Source of the DNA: Orlajensenia sp037404875
Lineage (GTDB): Bacteria > Actinomycetota > Actinomycetes > Actinomycetales > Microbacteriaceae
Assembly (NCBI RefSeq): GCF_037404875.1
Contig: NZ_JBBELO010000030.1
Span: 16,664-80,663 of the forward strand
Length of the DNA: 64,000 bases
Direction: 5' to 3'
Shown here: positions 16,333-24,480 of the stretch, piece after piece
Layout of the letters: the number at the start of each line of letters is the position of its first letter
Numbering within the stretch: position 1 is the stretch's first letter
Notes under the pieces: model-generated
Told to the model about the DNA's origin: nothing
What the model saw: the letters and a program-made list of their open reading frames with translations, nothing else
Databases searched by the model: none
Program-made: the position numbers and the translations under genes

Positions 16333-16940
16333 GCATCGAGGTCGTGCTCGCCACGCACAACGCCCACAAGGTCGCGGAGTTCCAGCGCATCCTGGGTGCG
16401 GCGATGCCGCAGCTCACGGTGCTGCCCTATGACGGCCCGGCCCCGGTCGAAGACGGCGTCTCCTTCGAGCAGAACGCCCTTATCAAGGCCCGCGCCGCGG
16501 CAGCGCACACGGGGCTGCCCGCACTCGCCGACGACTCCGGCATCTGCGTCGACATCCTCGGCGGTGCTCCCGGCATCTTCTCGGCCCGCTGGTCGGGAGT
16601 GAACGACGGCGACGTCGACGACGCCAACCGCCGCCTGCTGCTCGCCCAGCTCGCCGACGTTCGGCCGGCTCATCGTGGCGCGCACTTCAGCTGCGTGATC
16701 GCCGTGGTGGCACCGGATGCCGAGAGCCGGCGCTCGTTCGAGGCCGTCGCCTCGGGGGAGTGGCCCGGCCGCCTCACTCAGGCGCCCGCCGGCTCGGGCG
16801 GATTCGGCTACGACCCGCTCTTCGTACCCGACGGGTTCGAGGTCACGGCGGCCGAACTGGCTCCCGAGGTGAAGAACGCCCACAGCCACCGAGCGCGTGC
16901 GTTCGCCGCGGCCATCCCGCTGCTCCAACGGTTGGCCTGA
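16329..16940 (+). CDS. rdgB: Non-canonical purine NTP pyrophosphatase (RdgB/HAM1)
   Basis: 203 residues; hydrolyses ITP, dITP and XTP to monophosphates. Motifs are VVLATHNAHKVAEF at the N-terminus, FEQNALIKARAAAAHTGLPALADDSGICVD with the catalytic Asp region, GGFGYDPLFVPDG, and a C-terminal SHRARA. Translationally coupled to rph. Confidence 0.96.
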   Translation: MSIEVVLATHNAHKVAEFQRILGAAMPQLTVLPYDGPAPVEDGVSFEQNALIKARAAAAHTGLPALADDSGICVDILGGAPGIFSARWSGVNDGDVDDANRRLLLAQLADVRPAHRGAHFSCVIAVVAPDAESRRSFEAVASGEWPGRLTQAPAGSGGFGYDPLFVPDGFEVTAAELAPEVKNAHSHRARAFAAAIPLLQRLA

Positions 16941-17002
16941 GGCTCGGCTGGCCCTGAGAACGGGACTCATTCCCATCAGCGGCGTGCGCGCGAAATCGCG
17001 CC

Positions 17003-17008
17003 TACCCT
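17003..17008 (+). promoter_or_regulatory. -10-like TACCCT upstream of the CDF gene
   Basis: TACCCT ends 9 nt before the ATG at 17018, again without a ribosome-binding site. Confidence 0.35.
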
Positions 17009-17017
17009 TGTAGTGAC

Positions 17018-17926
17018 ATGGCCCACGATCACGCGCACGGCGCATCCGACCGGTCCCGACTGCTCGTCGTCATCGGGATCGTCGCCGTCGTGCTCGTGGC
17101 CGAGGTGCTCGGCGGCCTGCTGAGCGGATCGCTGGCGCTGCTGGCCGATGCCGGTCACATGCTCTCGGACCTGACCGGGCTCATCGTGGCGCTCGTGGCT
17201 GCGGTCGTCGCGGCCCGGCCGGCGACCGACCGGCAGACCTACGGCTATCGTCGCGCCGAGGTCTTCGGCGCACTGATCAATGCGCTCATCCTCATCGGCG
17301 TGGCCATCGGCGTGACCCTGGAGGCCATTCCCCGCCTCGCATCCTCGGGCGATGTCGCCGTGCAGAGCACGACGATGCTGCTCGTGGGACTGTTGGGCCT
17401 GGCGGCCAACATCGCCGCGATGCTCGTGTTGCGTGGCGGCGATCGCACCTCGCTGAACCTGCGCGGAGCGGCGCTGGAGGTGTTCGGCGACCTCGTCGGA
17501 TCGCTTGCCGTCATCGTCGCGGCGCTCGTGATCGCCGTCACCGGGTTCCTGCCCGCGGATGCGATCGCATCACTGCTCATCGCGGCCATGATCATCCCGC
17601 GTGCCGTCGTGCTGCTGCGCGATGTGGTGCGCGTGCTCAGCCAGTCGGTGCCGCCCGAGACGAGCGTCGCCGAGATCCGTCGCCACATCCTGGGCACCGA
17701 GGGCGTCGTCGACGTTCACGACGTGCACGTGTGGGCGATCACCTCGGGAGCGCACGTGTTCAGCGCCCATGTCGTGGTGGAGTCGAGGGCGCTCGCGGGG
17801 GAGCAGGCGGGATGCCTGCTCGACGAGCTCAGCGAATGCCTCTCACAGCACTTCGACGTGGAGCACTCCACGTTCCAGCTCGAGCCGGCGGAGCATGCGG
17901 CGCACGAGCACCCGCACCACGCCTGA
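17018..17926 (+). CDS. Cation diffusion facilitator metal exporter (CzcD/ZitB-like)
   Basis: 302 residues, six membrane helices and a cytoplasmic C-terminal domain. Metal-site residues are visible in helix 2 (LLADAGHMLSDLTGL, HxxxD) and helix 5 (GSLAVIVAALVIAV region). The N-terminus (HDHAHG) and C-terminus (HAAHEHPHH) are His-rich, which favours zinc. The expected role is proton-driven efflux of Zn or a similar divalent cation. Confidence 0.93.
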   Translation: MAHDHAHGASDRSRLLVVIGIVAVVLVAEVLGGLLSGSLALLADAGHMLSDLTGLIVALVAAVVAARPATDRQTYGYRRAEVFGALINALILIGVAIGVTLEAIPRLASSGDVAVQSTTMLLVGLLGLAANIAAMLVLRGGDRTSLNLRGAALEVFGDLVGSLAVIVAALVIAVTGFLPADAIASLLIAAMIIPRAVVLLRDVVRVLSQSVPPETSVAEIRRHILGTEGVVDVHDVHVWAITSGAHVFSAHVVVESRALAGEQAGCLLDELSECLSQHFDVEHSTFQLEPAEHAAHEHPHHA

Positions 17927-17963
17927 GCGGTCAGCGCACCTCACGCTCAGTGAGCGGGAGGCC

Positions 17964-18704
17964 TCAGCTGTGCTCGGGGCGGCGTTGGAACACCTCGGGG
18001 TCGAGGGCGAGGCGCTCGGCCTCCGTCGCATCCGTGGTCGCCGCATCCGCTGACGCGGCGGCGGAACGCTTGGCAGCACGCGAGGACTGGATGTAGTGCC
18101 AGATGGTGGGCACGAGGGTGACGACGACCGCACCGATGAGGATGATGTCGATGTACTCGCTCACGAAGTCGGCCACCGGGGGAATGAACCCGAGCAGCCA
18201 GCCGAACATCGTCACGCCGGCGCCCCAGATGAGGGCCCCGATGAGGTTGTAGAGGGAGTAACGCCGGTAGTTCATCCTGCCGACACCCGCCGCGACCGGC
18301 GCGAAGGTGCGCACGATGGGCACGAAGCGGGCGAGAATGACGGCCAGCCCGCCGAAACGCGTGAAGAACGCGTTGGTGCGTTCCACGTTCTTCACGCTGA
18401 AGAGACCGGATTCCTTGCGCTCGAAGATGCGCGGGCCGAAGCGATGGCCGATGAGGTAACCGACTTCGCCGCCGAGGAAGGCCGCGAACCCGATCGCCAG
18501 GCACACCCACCAGATGTCGACGCCGATGAATCCCTGGAACGTGAGGATGCCCGCGATGACGAGCAGGGTGTCACCCGGAAGCAGGAAGCCGATCAGCAGA
18601 CCGGTCTCGGCGAAGATGATCGCGCAGATCACCAGCAGCGCCCACGGACCGGCGCCGTGGATGATGGCCTCGGGATCGAGCCAGGGGATGAGGGCGGTGT
18701 GCAT
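17964..18704 (-). CDS. DedA family membrane protein
   Basis: 246 residues, SNARE-associated/VTT-domain family; members act in lipid-carrier recycling and envelope homeostasis. Motifs are ETGLLIGFLLPGDTLLVIAG (re-entrant loop), GGEVGYLIGHRFGPR and FTRFGGLAVILARFVPIVRTFAPVAAG with the conserved Arg-Pro-Arg cluster. The last 40 residues are charged and Ala-rich. It lies directly downstream of a second DedA gene, and TAGACT (18712-18717) seven nt before its ATG suggests it can also be transcribed separately. Confidence 0.93.
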   Translation of the reverse strand: MHTALIPWLDPEAIIHGAGPWALLVICAIIFAETGLLIGFLLPGDTLLVIAGILTFQGFIGVDIWWVCLAIGFAAFLGGEVGYLIGHRFGPRIFERKESGLFSVKNVERTNAFFTRFGGLAVILARFVPIVRTFAPVAAGVGRMNYRRYSLYNLIGALIWGAGVTMFGWLLGFIPPVADFVSEYIDIILIGAVVVTLVPTIWHYIQSSRAAKRSAAASADAATTDATEAERLALDPEVFQRRPEHS

Positions 18705-18711
18705 GGCCCGC

Positions 18712-18717
18712 AGTCTA
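18712..18717 (-). promoter_or_regulatory. -10-like TAGACT overlapping the upstream stop (DedA gene)
   Basis: On the minus strand TAGACT ends 7 nt before the ATG at 18704 and overlaps the stop of the upstream DedA gene. Confidence 0.45.
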
Positions 18718-19380
18718 CTGTGACGGGGCGTCGGCAGCCTGAGGGCTGACCCTGCGTTCGCGACGGTCGATGCGCCAGGCGCGGATGCCGGCCAGGACGG
18801 AGGCGAGGATGGCGACGGCGGCGATCACGTAGGAGGCGACCCTGACCTGCGGATTGGATGCGGCGAAGTAGCCGATGACCGTGATACCCACGCCCCACGC
18901 GAGCGCGCCGACGAGGTTCGCGGTGACGAATCGCAGGTAGGCCATACGGCCCACACCCGCGATGACGGGCACGAAGACGCGGCCCCACGGCACGAAGCGG
19001 GCGATGACCACGGACCACCAGCCGAAGGTGCGGTAGAACCACTCGGTACGAGCGATCGCCTTCTGCGTGCGGGCGCCGCCGCGGCGGTCGAGATACGGAC
19101 GGCCGTAGCGGCGGCCGAGCAGGAACGCGACCTGGTCGCCCGCGAAGGCGGCGATCCCGGTGCCCAGGGCGAGCACCCAGATGTTCAGGCCGGGCTGCAC
19201 GGCAGCGAGGATGCCGGAGGCGAACAGCAGCGAGTCGCCGGTGATGAAGGGGATGAAGACGCCCACGAACAGCGCCGTTCCCGAGAAGACGAGCGCCCAG
19301 ACGATGAGGTAGAAGAGCACGACCCCCACCTGGCCGATGAGGTCGGTCAGCTGCGAATCGAGCGCGGAGGCGTGCAGCAT
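18715..19380 (-). CDS. DedA family membrane protein (second copy)
   Basis: 221 residues. Same family as its neighbour: FVGVFIPFITGDSLLFASG loop, FAGDQVAFLLGRRYGRPYLDRR and FGWWSVVIARFVPWGRVFVPVIAGVGRM. It is clearly divergent from the next gene in the N-terminal half, so this is an old tandem pair, not a recent duplication. The intergenic gap is only 10 bp. Confidence 0.92.
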   Translation of the reverse strand: MLHASALDSQLTDLIGQVGVVLFYLIVWALVFSGTALFVGVFIPFITGDSLLFASGILAAVQPGLNIWVLALGTGIAAFAGDQVAFLLGRRYGRPYLDRRGGARTQKAIARTEWFYRTFGWWSVVIARFVPWGRVFVPVIAGVGRMAYLRFVTANLVGALAWGVGITVIGYFAASNPQVRVASYVIAAVAILASVLAGIRAWRIDRRERRVSPQAADAPSQ

Positions 19381-19474
19381 CCGTCAGCCCACCGGGCGGC
19401 ACTGACGGCGCGCGTCATCGTCGGTCGGATAAGGCATGCCTCACTATCCCACGCGGACTGCGCCTGACCCGAGT

Positions 19475-19493
19475 TCTTCAGTGCGGAAGGCGG
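19475..19493. repeat. 19-bp direct repeat, copy 1 (possible att site)
   Basis: Exact copy of the 19 bp at 20207-20225, which cover the last 12 nt of tRNA-Leu and 7 nt beyond it. The copies are 732 bp apart and in the same orientation, as expected for attachment-site duplication by a tRNA-targeting integrase. Confidence 0.75.
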
Positions 19494-19765
19494 TCAACGC
19501 TCCAGATCGCAGGGGGTGGGTCAAGATCTCGGGAGTGCCTTGGGCAGACACCGCTGGCAACCGCGTCCGGGGACCGCAGAACTCTTTCGCGTTCTGGGTG
19601 GTGCCCTTCTCGCGTCTGCGACCGCCTTGATCGTTCTCGCGTCTGCGACCGCTTTGACCGTTGGGCTGACGGACCTGCTTGTCTTCGGGTCGCGTTCCTA
19701 CTAGTGAGAATCGTGGGCTCACCAGTCGAGGACGCCGGGGGGCCGGGGTGGGGAGGTCCGGATGC
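19494..19765. other. Gene-poor segment between the repeat copies
   Basis: No convincing gene. Overlapping short frames exist on both strands: 19516-19704 plus, with a repeated LASATAL motif, and a minus-strand Arg-rich frame. Both read through the 27-bp tandem repeat and neither has a ribosome-binding site. The segment could be a decayed remnant. Confidence 0.5.
19607..19660. repeat. Two tandem 27-bp units
   Basis: Units at 19607-19633 and 19634-19660 differ at two positions. The period is a multiple of three, so it keeps a frame open on either strand. Confidence 0.8.
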
Positions 19766-20005
19766 CTACCCGTCCAACGCTGGCTGATCCCCGTCCCGTC
19801 GAAGTCTCCGGCTGAATGCCAACCTCACGAGTGAACCGCCTAGACCGAGCACACAGAGAACGAGCAAGCCAACGTCCGTGGGTCCAGGTCCGGCGTCGCT
19901 GATGTTGAAGATCATGGCTGCGCCGATGAGGGTGAAGGTGATGATGCTGCTGATCGCGTTGCGCGATGAGATGTACCACCAGGGCTGGCGGAATGGGAAG
20001 GCCAT
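19766..20005 (-). CDS. Small hypothetical membrane protein
   Basis: 79 residues with two hydrophobic segments (about 15-33 and 44-63) separated by a short Asp/Pro-containing loop, and a basic C-terminal tail (FSRRLRRDG). No family recognised. TAGCCT (20012-20017, minus strand) lies six nt before its ATG, supporting a real leaderless gene. It is the only plausible gene between the two copies of the tRNA-end repeat. Confidence 0.6.
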   Translation of the reverse strand: MAFPFRQPWWYISSRNAISSIITFTLIGAAMIFNISDAGPGPTDVGLLVLCVLGLGGSLVRLAFSRRLRRDGDQPALDG

Positions 20006-20011
20006 GAGCTG

Positions 20012-20017
20012 AGGCTA
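20012..20017 (-). promoter_or_regulatory. -10-like TAGCCT placed for a leaderless ATG (small membrane protein)
   Basis: Minus-strand TAGCCT ends 6 nt before the ATG at 20005. The remaining 190 bp up to the tRNA gene contain no clear gene. Confidence 0.4.
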
Positions 20018-20206
20018 GTGGTCGAACGTTCTTCGTGGGTGTACCGCCGCAGATCCGCCATCCGTGGTGGTCGGTTCCCATGCCAGAGTCCGGCGTCACA
20101 TACAAGTCGGAGCCGTCCAAGCGGTGCCCGTAGGGGCCGGGGCAGGGTGCGCCCGCAGGCCCCTCCACGTGGCGATCGTCTGATCGAACGCCGTGGGTGG
20201 CTCCCC

Positions 20207-20225
20207 TCTTCAGTGCGGAAGGCGG
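20207..20225. repeat. 19-bp direct repeat, copy 2 (tRNA-Leu 3' end)
   Basis: Partner of 19475-19493. It contains the discriminator base, the whole 3' acceptor strand and part of the T stem of tRNA-Leu. Confidence 0.75.
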
Positions 20226-20293
20226 GACTTGAACCCGCACGCCGAAGCACAGGAACCTAAATCCTGCGTGTCTGCCAATTCCACCACTCCCGC
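20214..20293 (-). tRNA. tRNA-Leu (UAG)
   Basis: 80-nt type II tRNA on the minus strand. The acceptor arms GCGGGAG and CTTCCGC pair with one G-T; the anticodon stem CAGGA/TCCTG encloses TTTAGGT, giving anticodon UAG; the T arm is GCGGGTTCAAGTCCCGC. The short variable arm is around TGCTTCGGCG. CCA is not encoded. Its 3' end is duplicated 732 bp downstream. Confidence 0.95.
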
Positions 20294-20349
20294 AAGTGCC
20301 TCACCAGTGTAGGTCAGGGCCGCCGACGCCCCCCGGTCCTGCGTGTGGA

Positions 20350-20355
20350 TAACTT
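20350..20355 (+). promoter_or_regulatory. -10-like TAACTT at the head of the Tad locus
   Basis: TAACTT ends 6 nt before the GTG at 20362, so it favours that start over the in-frame ATG at 20392. Confidence 0.4.
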
Positions 20356-20361
20356 CTGCGG

Positions 20362-21624
20362 GTGCCCTCGCATCCGCGCCATGATGCCGGGATGAGCGAG
20401 GCGGTTCGCACGATCACCGAGAACGTGCGCACCCGCGTGCGTCGCGACGGGGTCGACCTCGCCGGCGATGCCGCCCTCGCTGAGCGGTACGTTCGCACCG
20501 AGTTGCGTTCGTACGTCGAGCACGCGCTCGGCGCATCCGGTCCCCTCATCCACGATGAGGAGCAGGCCGCCCGTGAGGTCATCGCCGCCCTCACGGGCTT
20601 CGGTCCGTTGCAGCCCTACCTCGATGACCCGGGCATCGAGGAGATCTGGATCAACGGTCCTTCCCGCGTCTTCGTCGCCCGCTCCGGAGTGCCCGAACTG
20701 ACCACCACCGTGCTGACCGAGCGCGTCGTGCGCGACCTTGTCGAGCGGATGCTGCAGAGCTCCGGTCGGCGGGTCGACCTCTCGAGCCCCTTCGTGGACG
20801 CCTCGCTTCCCGATGGCAGCCGCCTGCACGTCGTCATCCCCGACATCACCCAGAAGCACTGGGCGGTCAACATCCGCAAGTTCACGCGACGGCTGCGCGA
20901 CCTCGGCGAACTCGTCAATCTCGGCTCGCTCTCGCTGCAGGCGGCGGAGTTCCTGCGGATGTGCGTTCTCGCCGACCAGAACATCCTCGTCTCCGGTCCC
21001 ACCCATGCGGGCAAGACGACGCTGCTCGGCGCGCTGCTCTCGGGAGCGCGCCGCAGTGAGCGCATCGTCACCGTGGAGGAGACGTTCGAACTCGACGTCG
21101 CCGCCCGTGACGTCGTGGCCATGCAGTGCCGCCAGCCGAGCATCGAGGGCACCGGGGAGATCACCCTGCGGCGCCTCATCAAGGAGGCGCTGCGTATGCG
21201 CCCCGATCGCATCGTGGTCGGAGAGGTGCGCGAGGCGGAGAGCCTCGACCTGCTGATCGCCCTGAACAGCGGCGTTCCCGGCATGTGCTCGATCCACGCC
21301 AACAGCGCGCGCGATGCCCTCTCGAAACTGTGCACCCTGCCGCTGCTGGCCGGCCGCAACATCGATGCCGCCTTCGTGGTGCCGACCGTCGCCTCGTGCA
21401 TCGACATCGTCGTGCACTGCGAGATCGACCGTCAGGGCGCTCGTCGCGTCACCGAGATCCTGGCTCCGAGTGGCACCGTGAGCGGCGCCGTCATCGAAGC
21501 CAGCCCGATCTTCCAGCTCAGCGATGGCGTGCTGCGGCCGGCGGGCGGGCACCCGACGAAGCTCGCGAAGTTCTCCGCCGCCGGGCTGGATCCCCGGATC
21601 GTGCTGAGCCGGGGTGCCGCGTGA
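20362..21624 (+). CDS. Tad secretion ATPase, CpaF/TadA family
   Basis: 420 residues; hexameric ATPase that drives assembly or retraction of Flp-type pili or secretion through the TadBC platform. Motifs are the N-terminal domain ending GFGPLQPYLDDPGIEEIWING, Walker A SGPTHAGKTTLL (about residue 212-223), the Asp box VTVEETFELD, Walker B RPDRIVVGEVREAE and the His box SIHANSARDAL. It opens a seven-gene run ending at 24923. An in-frame ATG at 20392 is an alternative start. Confidence 0.94.
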   Translation: MPSHPRHDAGMSEAVRTITENVRTRVRRDGVDLAGDAALAERYVRTELRSYVEHALGASGPLIHDEEQAAREVIAALTGFGPLQPYLDDPGIEEIWINGPSRVFVARSGVPELTTTVLTERVVRDLVERMLQSSGRRVDLSSPFVDASLPDGSRLHVVIPDITQKHWAVNIRKFTRRLRDLGELVNLGSLSLQAAEFLRMCVLADQNILVSGPTHAGKTTLLGALLSGARRSERIVTVEETFELDVAARDVVAMQCRQPSIEGTGEITLRRLIKEALRMRPDRIVVGEVREAESLDLLIALNSGVPGMCSIHANSARDALSKLCTLPLLAGRNIDAAFVVPTVASCIDIVVHCEIDRQGARRVTEILAPSGTVSGAVIEASPIFQLSDGVLRPAGGHPTKLAKFSAAGLDPRIVLSRGAA

Positions 21625-22490
21625 GCCTCGCGGTGATCGCGCTCGGGTGCTGCCTCGGCGCGGGAGCACTACTGGTCGCGTCACCGTGGTTGTGGCCGGG
21701 GCAGCGCGGTTCCGCCACTCGATCCCGCCGCCCGGGGGTGCTGCGCTCCCGGCTCGCCCTCGCCGGGCTGCGGCAGGTGCCGCCGGCCGCATTCATCGCC
21801 GCAAGCGCCATCATCGGGCTGCTCACCTCAGCGTTGGCACTCGCCCTGTTCGACGTGATGGCCCTTGCTGCCGTCGTGTTCGTCCTCGGCGCCGCCCTGC
21901 CCTCCCTTCTCATCACCTGGCGCGCTCGTCGACGACGTGCGGCCAATCGCACGGTCTGGCCCGACGTCGTCGACCATCTGGTGGCGGCTGTGCGCGCGGG
22001 GCTCGCATTGCCGGATGCCGTCGCGAGCCTCGGAAGATCCGGCCCGGCGGCGACGCGCAGCGTCTTCACCGACTTCGAGCGGGAGTACCGGGCGACGGGC
22101 GACTTCGGCCATTGCCTCGATGACCTCAAGGATGCGCTCGCCGATCCCGTGGCAGACCGGCTGGTGGAGACCTTGCGGATGGCGCGCGAGGTGGGAGGAA
22201 GCGACCTCGGGGACGTGCTGCGCGGACTCGCCGCCTACCTGCGGGAGGACGCGGCCGTACGAGCCGAGTTGCGTGCCCGTCAGTCCTGGGTCGTGAGCGC
22301 CGCTCGTCTCGGGGTCGTCGCGCCTTGGGTCGTACTGCTCCTGCTCGTCTCCCGACCTGAGGGCGCCGCCGCCTATAACTCACCGAGCGGGGGAGTCATC
22401 ATCCTGCTCGCTCTCGTCGTCTCCGCCCTCGCCTACCGTTTGATGATCCGCGTGGGCCGACTGCCCGAGGAGCAGAGGTGGTTCCGGTGA
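21621..22490 (+). CDS. Tad platform membrane protein, TadB-like (type II secretion F family)
   Basis: 289 residues; inner-membrane platform protein of the Tad apparatus. The GTG start overlaps the CpaF stop. N-terminal hydrophobic helices (about 1-20, 55-100) precede the cytoplasmic GspF domain (VWPDVVDHLVAAVRAGLALPDAVASLG), followed by C-terminal helices. The GTGA overlap with tadC at 22487 indicates coupled translation. The longer upstream frame is a shadow of CpaF. Confidence 0.9.
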   Translation: MSLAVIALGCCLGAGALLVASPWLWPGQRGSATRSRRPGVLRSRLALAGLRQVPPAAFIAASAIIGLLTSALALALFDVMALAAVVFVLGAALPSLLITWRARRRRAANRTVWPDVVDHLVAAVRAGLALPDAVASLGRSGPAATRSVFTDFEREYRATGDFGHCLDDLKDALADPVADRLVETLRMAREVGGSDLGDVLRGLAAYLREDAAVRAELRARQSWVVSAARLGVVAPWVVLLLLVSRPEGAAAYNSPSGGVIILLALVVSALAYRLMIRVGRLPEEQRWFR

Positions 22491-23425
22491 GTGCGGCCTC
22501 GGCGTGGTCGCTGGTCTTCGGATGCCTGCTCGGCCTGGGTCTCTGGTCGATCTTCGCCGCGGTGCCGCGGTTCGGTCGGCCACGCCTGGCGGATCGAGTG
22601 GCTCCGGCCCTCGTCGACGTCTCGGAAGAGGCTCGGGCCCACCTGCGACGCCGCACCGCCGACCCCTTGCCGGTGATCGGCGCCCTTGCGCTGCCGGTAC
22701 TGACCGGAGGACGCGCGCTGCTGTCCTGGCTCTTCGGCGGCGCCGAGACCGCGGCCCTTCGTCTCCGCCAGGCAGGCTCGTCGCTCTCCGTCGACAGGTT
22801 CCGTGCGGAGCAGGTGGTGTGGGCGCTCGTCGGCTTCGCGGCGGCGGTCGCCGTCGTGGCCATCGCGGCACCGGCTCGCACACTGCCCGCCGTCGCCCAG
22901 CTGGCGCTTCCGGTGATCGCCGCGCTCCTCGGTGCCGCCCTGCGCGACCTCGTGGCCCGGAACGCGGCGCAGCGCAGGCTCGCTCGCATCACCGAGGAGC
23001 TGCCGACCGTTCTCGAGTTCCTCACCCTCAGCCTCTCGGCCGGGGAGAGCATCCTCGATGCCGTGCGGCGGGTGGCGCGCACGGGTTCAGGGGAACTGGC
23101 CGCCGAGTTCGGCGGGGTCGTGGCGCGCGTCGGTACGGGTGTGCCGGTTGCGACGACACTGGATGAGCTCGCCTCCGCCCTTCGCCTGCCCGCGCTCAGC
23201 CGCGCCGTCGATCAGATCACGGCGGCGCTCGAACGCGGCACCCCTTTGTCGGGCGTGCTGCGTGCCCAAGCCGGCGATGCGCGCAGTGACGCGAAGAATC
23301 GGCTGCTCGAGACCGCCGGCCGCAAAGAGGTCGCCATGCTCGTTCCCCTGGTGTTCTTGATTTTGCCCATCACCGTGGTGATCGCGATCTTCCCCGGGCT
23401 GTTCGTGTTGCAGGCGGGGTTCTGA
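22487..23425 (+). CDS. Tad platform membrane protein, TadC-like (type II secretion F family)
   Basis: 312 residues, second GspF-domain platform protein. The GspF core is LARITEELPTVLEFLTLSLSAGESILDAVRRVA (about residue 165-197), followed by the conserved DAKNRLLETAGRKEVAMLVPLVFLILPITVVIAIFPG end. GTG at 22487 overlaps the preceding stop; GTG at 22478 is a less likely alternative. Expected to dimerise with TadB around the ATPase. Confidence 0.9.
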   Translation: MSAASAWSLVFGCLLGLGLWSIFAAVPRFGRPRLADRVAPALVDVSEEARAHLRRRTADPLPVIGALALPVLTGGRALLSWLFGGAETAALRLRQAGSSLSVDRFRAEQVVWALVGFAAAVAVVAIAAPARTLPAVAQLALPVIAALLGAALRDLVARNAAQRRLARITEELPTVLEFLTLSLSAGESILDAVRRVARTGSGELAAEFGGVVARVGTGVPVATTLDELASALRLPALSRAVDQITAALERGTPLSGVLRAQAGDARSDAKNRLLETAGRKEVAMLVPLVFLILPITVVIAIFPGLFVLQAGF

Positions 23426-23455
23426 GCAGAGCCGATCAACGAGAGAGGAACAGAC

Positions 23456-23644
23456 ATGAGAGCGATGATGGATCGGGCTCGGGTGCGAATGCACGGCTGG
23501 GCAGGGCAGGAGCGCGGCGACGTGCCCGGCTGGGTGCTCATCACGTTGATGACGGCCGGACTGGTCGTGCTGATCTGGGCGCTCGCCGGACCCGCGCTCT
23601 CCGGTGTGTTCCAGCAGGCCATCGAACGCGTCACCAACTTCTGA
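23456..23644 (+). CDS. Small Flp-pilin-like membrane peptide
   Basis: 62 residues: a basic N-terminus, then ERGDVPGWVLITLMTAGLVVLIWALAGPALSG as a single hydrophobic helix and a short polar tail. Position between tadC and tadE, size and single helix fit a Flp-type prepilin. However, the usual glycine followed by the E/Y pair is not obvious. An AGAGAGG ribosome-binding site precedes the ATG. It may be the pilin itself or a pseudopilin. Confidence 0.7.
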   Translation: MRAMMDRARVRMHGWAGQERGDVPGWVLITLMTAGLVVLIWALAGPALSGVFQQAIERVTNF

Positions 23645-23648
23645 GGCG

Positions 23649-24053
23649 ATGCGCCGCCTCCGGCAGCTACTCGACGACGAGGCCGGGTCGGCCGTCGCCG
23701 AGTTCGTGATGGTCTCGGCTCTTCTCACCGCCCTCGCCCTGGCCGTGCTGCAGCTCGGTTTCGCCCTGCTCATCCGCAACACGGTGCTGGATGCCGCGGC
23801 CGAGGGCGCCCGCTATGCGGCGCTCGCCGACACTGGATTGGCGGCGGGCGCCCAGCGCACCCGCGAGCTCATCACCACCGCCTTGGGCCCCGACTACGCC
23901 GCCCACATCGAGGCGCGCTACGGGAACTATGCCGGCCATGCCAGTACGGAAGTGCGGGTGCGCACACCGCTTCCGCTCGCCGGCCTGTTCGGGCCCGATC
24001 GGGCGATGGAGGTGGTGGGGCATGCGTCGCTCGAGACGCTCGATGGCGGATGA
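23649..24053 (+). CDS. TadE-family pseudopilin
   Basis: 134 residues. N-terminus DDEAGSAVAEFVMVSALLTALALAVLQLGFALLIRNTVLDAAAEGARYAA is the canonical TadE prepilin-like segment, with Gly-Ser before the hydrophobic helix and the Glu near +5. The periplasmic part is short. It starts 5 nt after the small peptide gene, so the two are likely cotranslated. Initiates or caps Flp pilus assembly in characterised Tad systems. Confidence 0.9.
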   Translation: MRRLRQLLDDEAGSAVAEFVMVSALLTALALAVLQLGFALLIRNTVLDAAAEGARYAALADTGLAAGAQRTRELITTALGPDYAAHIEARYGNYAGHASTEVRVRTPLPLAGLFGPDRAMEVVGHASLETLDGG

Positions 24054-24480
24054 CACGGGGTCGGCTTCCCTCGAGTTCGTGACCGTGGGCCTGATCCTGC
24101 TCGTTCCGCTCGTCTATCTCGTGCTGGCGCTCGCCGCCATCCAGGCCGGCGCGCTGGCGGCCGAGGGGGCCGCGCGACAGGCGGCGCGGGTGTACGTGCA
24201 GTCCCCGGATGCGCCATCGGCTCGTGACGCACTGGAGCGGGCGATTCTCGTCGGGCTCGGCGACCACGGCGTCGACCGCGATGACGCGTCGGTGTCGATC
24301 GATTGCGACGACGATGAGAACGGCTGCCTCACCCGCCGCAACTCCGTGACCGTCACCGTCCGACTGCGCGTCGAGCTTCCGCTCGTGCCCGACGTGCTCT
24401 CCATGCGCGACGTCGTCAGCGTTCCGGTGCAGGCTCGGGCGACGCAGCAGGTGTCGCGCTTCTGGGGAGCCGCCCGGTGA
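24022..24480 (+). CDS. TadE-like/TadF-like pseudopilin
   Basis: 152 residues, starting within the end of the previous gene (32-bp overlap). The ATG at 24022 has GGAGGT eight nt upstream; ATG 24043 is possible. It contains ADDTGSASLEFVTVGLILLVPLVYLVLALAAIQAGALAAEGAARQAARVYVQ, the prepilin-like segment, and then a region with two Cys (IDCDDDENGCLT) that may form a disulphide outside the membrane. Confidence 0.87.
   Translation: MRRSRRSMADDTGSASLEFVTVGLILLVPLVYLVLALAAIQAGALAAEGAARQAARVYVQSPDAPSARDALERAILVGLGDHGVDRDDASVSIDCDDDENGCLTRRNSVTVTVRLRVELPLVPDVLSMRDVVSVPVQARATQQVSRFWGAAR

Noticed and set aside
19719..20240. Minus-strand frame starting inside tRNA-Leu (RVQVPPSALK...)
   Set aside because: It begins by translating the tRNA 3' end, a common artefact. 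A middle part (DGSDLYVTPDSGMG) looks protein-like and might be a decayed gene, but nothing supports a real start.
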